64,000 nucleotides of DNA from Fodinibius sp051746985. GTDB taxonomy: Bacteria > Bacteroidota > Rhodothermia > Balneolales > Balneolaceae. The number at the start of each line of letters is the position of its first letter. Position 1 is the stretch's first letter. Location of the stretch: assembly GCA_051746985.1 (NCBI GenBank), contig JBNJFP010000011.1, positions 1 to 64,000 on the forward strand, in the 5' to 3' direction. A program made the translations under genes and the position numbers. This document shows, in pieces, positions 62,609 through 64,000 of this stretch. The notes under the pieces were generated by a model. The model saw nothing but the letters and a program-made list of their open reading frames with translations, was not told the DNA's origin and made no database searches.

Positions 62609-64000
62609 TTGAGTCAGCAAACGGAATCTGAGCAATCCATAATACGGCAACTTCCTCCCGAGATTTCTAACAAAATTGCAGCCGGTGAGGTAATACAGCG
62701 CCCCAGCTCTGTGGTTAAAGAACTGTTAGACAATGCTATTGATGCCGGGGCTGACCAGCTTAAAATCGTCATCCAAAATGCAGGACGTACGCTCATCCAA
62801 GTTATTGATAATGGCTGTGGGATGGGACAAGAAGATATTCGACTCTGTTTTGAGCAGCATGCGACATCCAAAATTCAGGATGTAAATGACCTTTTTAAAG
62901 TCCGCACGCTGGGATTCCGCGGTGAGGCTATGGCGTCGATTGCTTCGGTATCACAAGTCACACTAAAGACCAAGCGTCCCGGTGATGAAATGGGCTATAA
63001 ATACGAGGTCTCGGGCGGTGAAGAAAAATCGTTTGAGCCCGCCGCCGTTGAAAATGGTACCTCGGTAGCCGTTCGAAATCTTTTTTACAACGTACGGGCC
63101 AGACGACAGTTTTTAAAGACCGATGCCACCGAATTTCGGCATATCCTAAAAACGATACAGCAGGCAGCCTTGGCCAATTCGGACCTGGGATTTGAGCTCA
63201 TAGCTGACACTGACACTATTTACGATCTGCCAAAAGATCAGAGTATCAAAGATCGCATCACCGATATGTTCGGCAAAAGCTATAAGGCCAGCCTCATCCA
63301 TTTTCGGGAGGAAACCAGTTATTTGACGGTTCACGGGGTGTTGGCTGATCCCAAACTGACCAAGCGCAGCCGCGGCGAGCAGTTTCTGTTTGTAAATGGA
63401 CGTCCCATACAGCATCGATATTTGACGCATATTATTCTCAATATTTATGATGCGTGGACTGGCGACAGAGATTATCCCTTTTTTGCCATATTCTTGGAAA
63501 TTGACCCACAGCAGGTGGATGTGAATGTGCATCCTGCAAAAGAGGAAGTAAAGTTTGAGGATGAACGCAGCGTGATCAAGTTGACGAAATCAGTGGTAAA
63601 AAAAGCGTTGCACGAAGAATTTATGGTACCCGATGTATCAGATGAGGATCGGAACCAATCAAAAAGTTTTGGCGGACCTAAAGGGTTTTCATCTGATTTT
63701 AATTTTGGAGGAGCCGCTAACACACAGAAAAATAAAGGGAAGGGAGAGCGTCCCGTAAAATTCCCATCCCGGATTAATTTTGATCGTTCCAGCCCACAGC
63801 GTGGTGATCAAAATAACTTTTCAAGCCAGCTGTATGATTTTGATGATGCAGACCAGGAACGTCAAGATGGCGAAAATAACAAACAGCAAAATCATCCCCA
63901 GCGCATGCGTGACCGTGGGTTTTGGCAGCTTCACGACCGCTATATTTTAACGCAGACGCGGTCGGGACTCTGCATGATTGACCAGCATGCGGCCCACAAA
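62609..64000 (+). CDS. mutL: DNA mismatch repair protein MutL (5' part)
   Basis: Open from TTG 62609 to the window end, 464 codons seen, C-terminal part missing. The GHKL ATPase core is complete: PPEISNKIAAGEVIQRP, VVKELLDNAIDAGA (catalytic Glu, Mg-binding Asn), VIDNGCGM, TLGFRGEAMASIASVS. The transducer domain shows FVNGRPIQHRYL and DVNVHPAKEEVKFED. A low-complexity linker (about 345-440) follows, then the start of the C-terminal domain at FWQLHDRYILTQTRSG. There is no ATG ahead of the conserved start, so a TTG start 6 bases after GCAGG is proposed. Confidence 0.95.
   Translation, partial: MSQQTESEQSIIRQLPPEISNKIAAGEVIQRPSSVVKELLDNAIDAGADQLKIVIQNAGRTLIQVIDNGCGMGQEDIRLCFEQHATSKIQDVNDLFKVRTLGFRGEAMASIASVSQVTLKTKRPGDEMGYKYEVSGGEEKSFEPAAVENGTSVAVRNLFYNVRARRQFLKTDATEFRHILKTIQQAALANSDLGFELIADTDTIYDLPKDQSIKDRITDMFGKSYKASLIHFREETSYLTVHGVLADPKLTKRSRGEQFLFVNGRPIQHRYLTHIILNIYDAWTGDRDYPFFAIFLEIDPQQVDVNVHPAKEEVKFEDERSVIKLTKSVVKKALHEEFMVPDVSDEDRNQSKSFGGPKGFSSDFNFGGAANTQKNKGKGERPVKFPSRINFDRSSPQRGDQNNFSSQLYDFDDADQERQDGENNKQQNHPQRMRDRGFWQLHDRYILTQTRSGLCMIDQHAAHK

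Overview
The window looks like a chromosomal contig from a free-living, probably salt-adapted member of the Balneolaceae / Rhodothermota-Bacteroidota neighbourhood. This is inferred, not proven. The reasons are a Bacteroidota-style promoter (TTG, 17 bases, TAnnTTTG) before prfA, type III glutamine synthetase, many very acidic Asp/Glu-rich secreted lipoproteins, BspA-like and PD40 proteins, and sigma factor plus TPR-kinase operons of the kind known from these groups. One run of 100 N (12453-12552) marks a scaffold gap. No insertion sequence, prophage or CRISPR array was seen.

Layout. 1-8000 is housekeeping: tRNA-Leu(CAA), a DUF411 protein and a TlpA-like thioredoxin lipoprotein, a TfoX-N protein, an EEP-family hydrolase, purE, purK, prfA and pckA. 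8266-37503 is an accessory block of about 29 kb. It holds three operons on the minus strand, each with an ECF-like sigma factor followed by a transmembrane Ser/Thr kinase with a TPR tail (11685-8266, 21917-18739, 31699-28268). Between and beyond them lie surface lipoprotein genes: PKD, a three-module acidic protein with FPDDQW repeats, IPT/TIG plus beta-propeller, PKD plus beta-helix, a collagen-like pseudogene, a PD40 propeller, an intact collagen-like protein, and three BspA/InlB-repeat paralogues. A LemA/GIDE membrane pair sits inside the block. 37861-64000 is housekeeping again: gatB, tpiA, purD, a menaquinone operon (menA-menC-menE), glnA type III, rmuC, an rluA-family gene, uvrC, a canonical ECF/anti-sigma pair, recO, a DegP-like protease, icd and the 5' part of mutL.

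How it may work together. Seven lipoprotein upstream regions share an ECF-type promoter: a GA-starting -35 pentamer (GAACC, GAGCT, GACCC, GAGTC or GAGTT), exactly 16 bases, a CG-centred -10 (ACGCAT or close), and in several cases ATAG six or seven bases further on. All three kinase-linked sigma factors carry Ser/Thr where region 2.2 is normally acidic, the pattern seen in sigma factors switched on by phosphorylation. The most interesting reading is a multi-copy kinase/sigma circuit that controls a repertoire of large, repetitive surface lipoproteins. That link is inference from promoter pattern and gene order.
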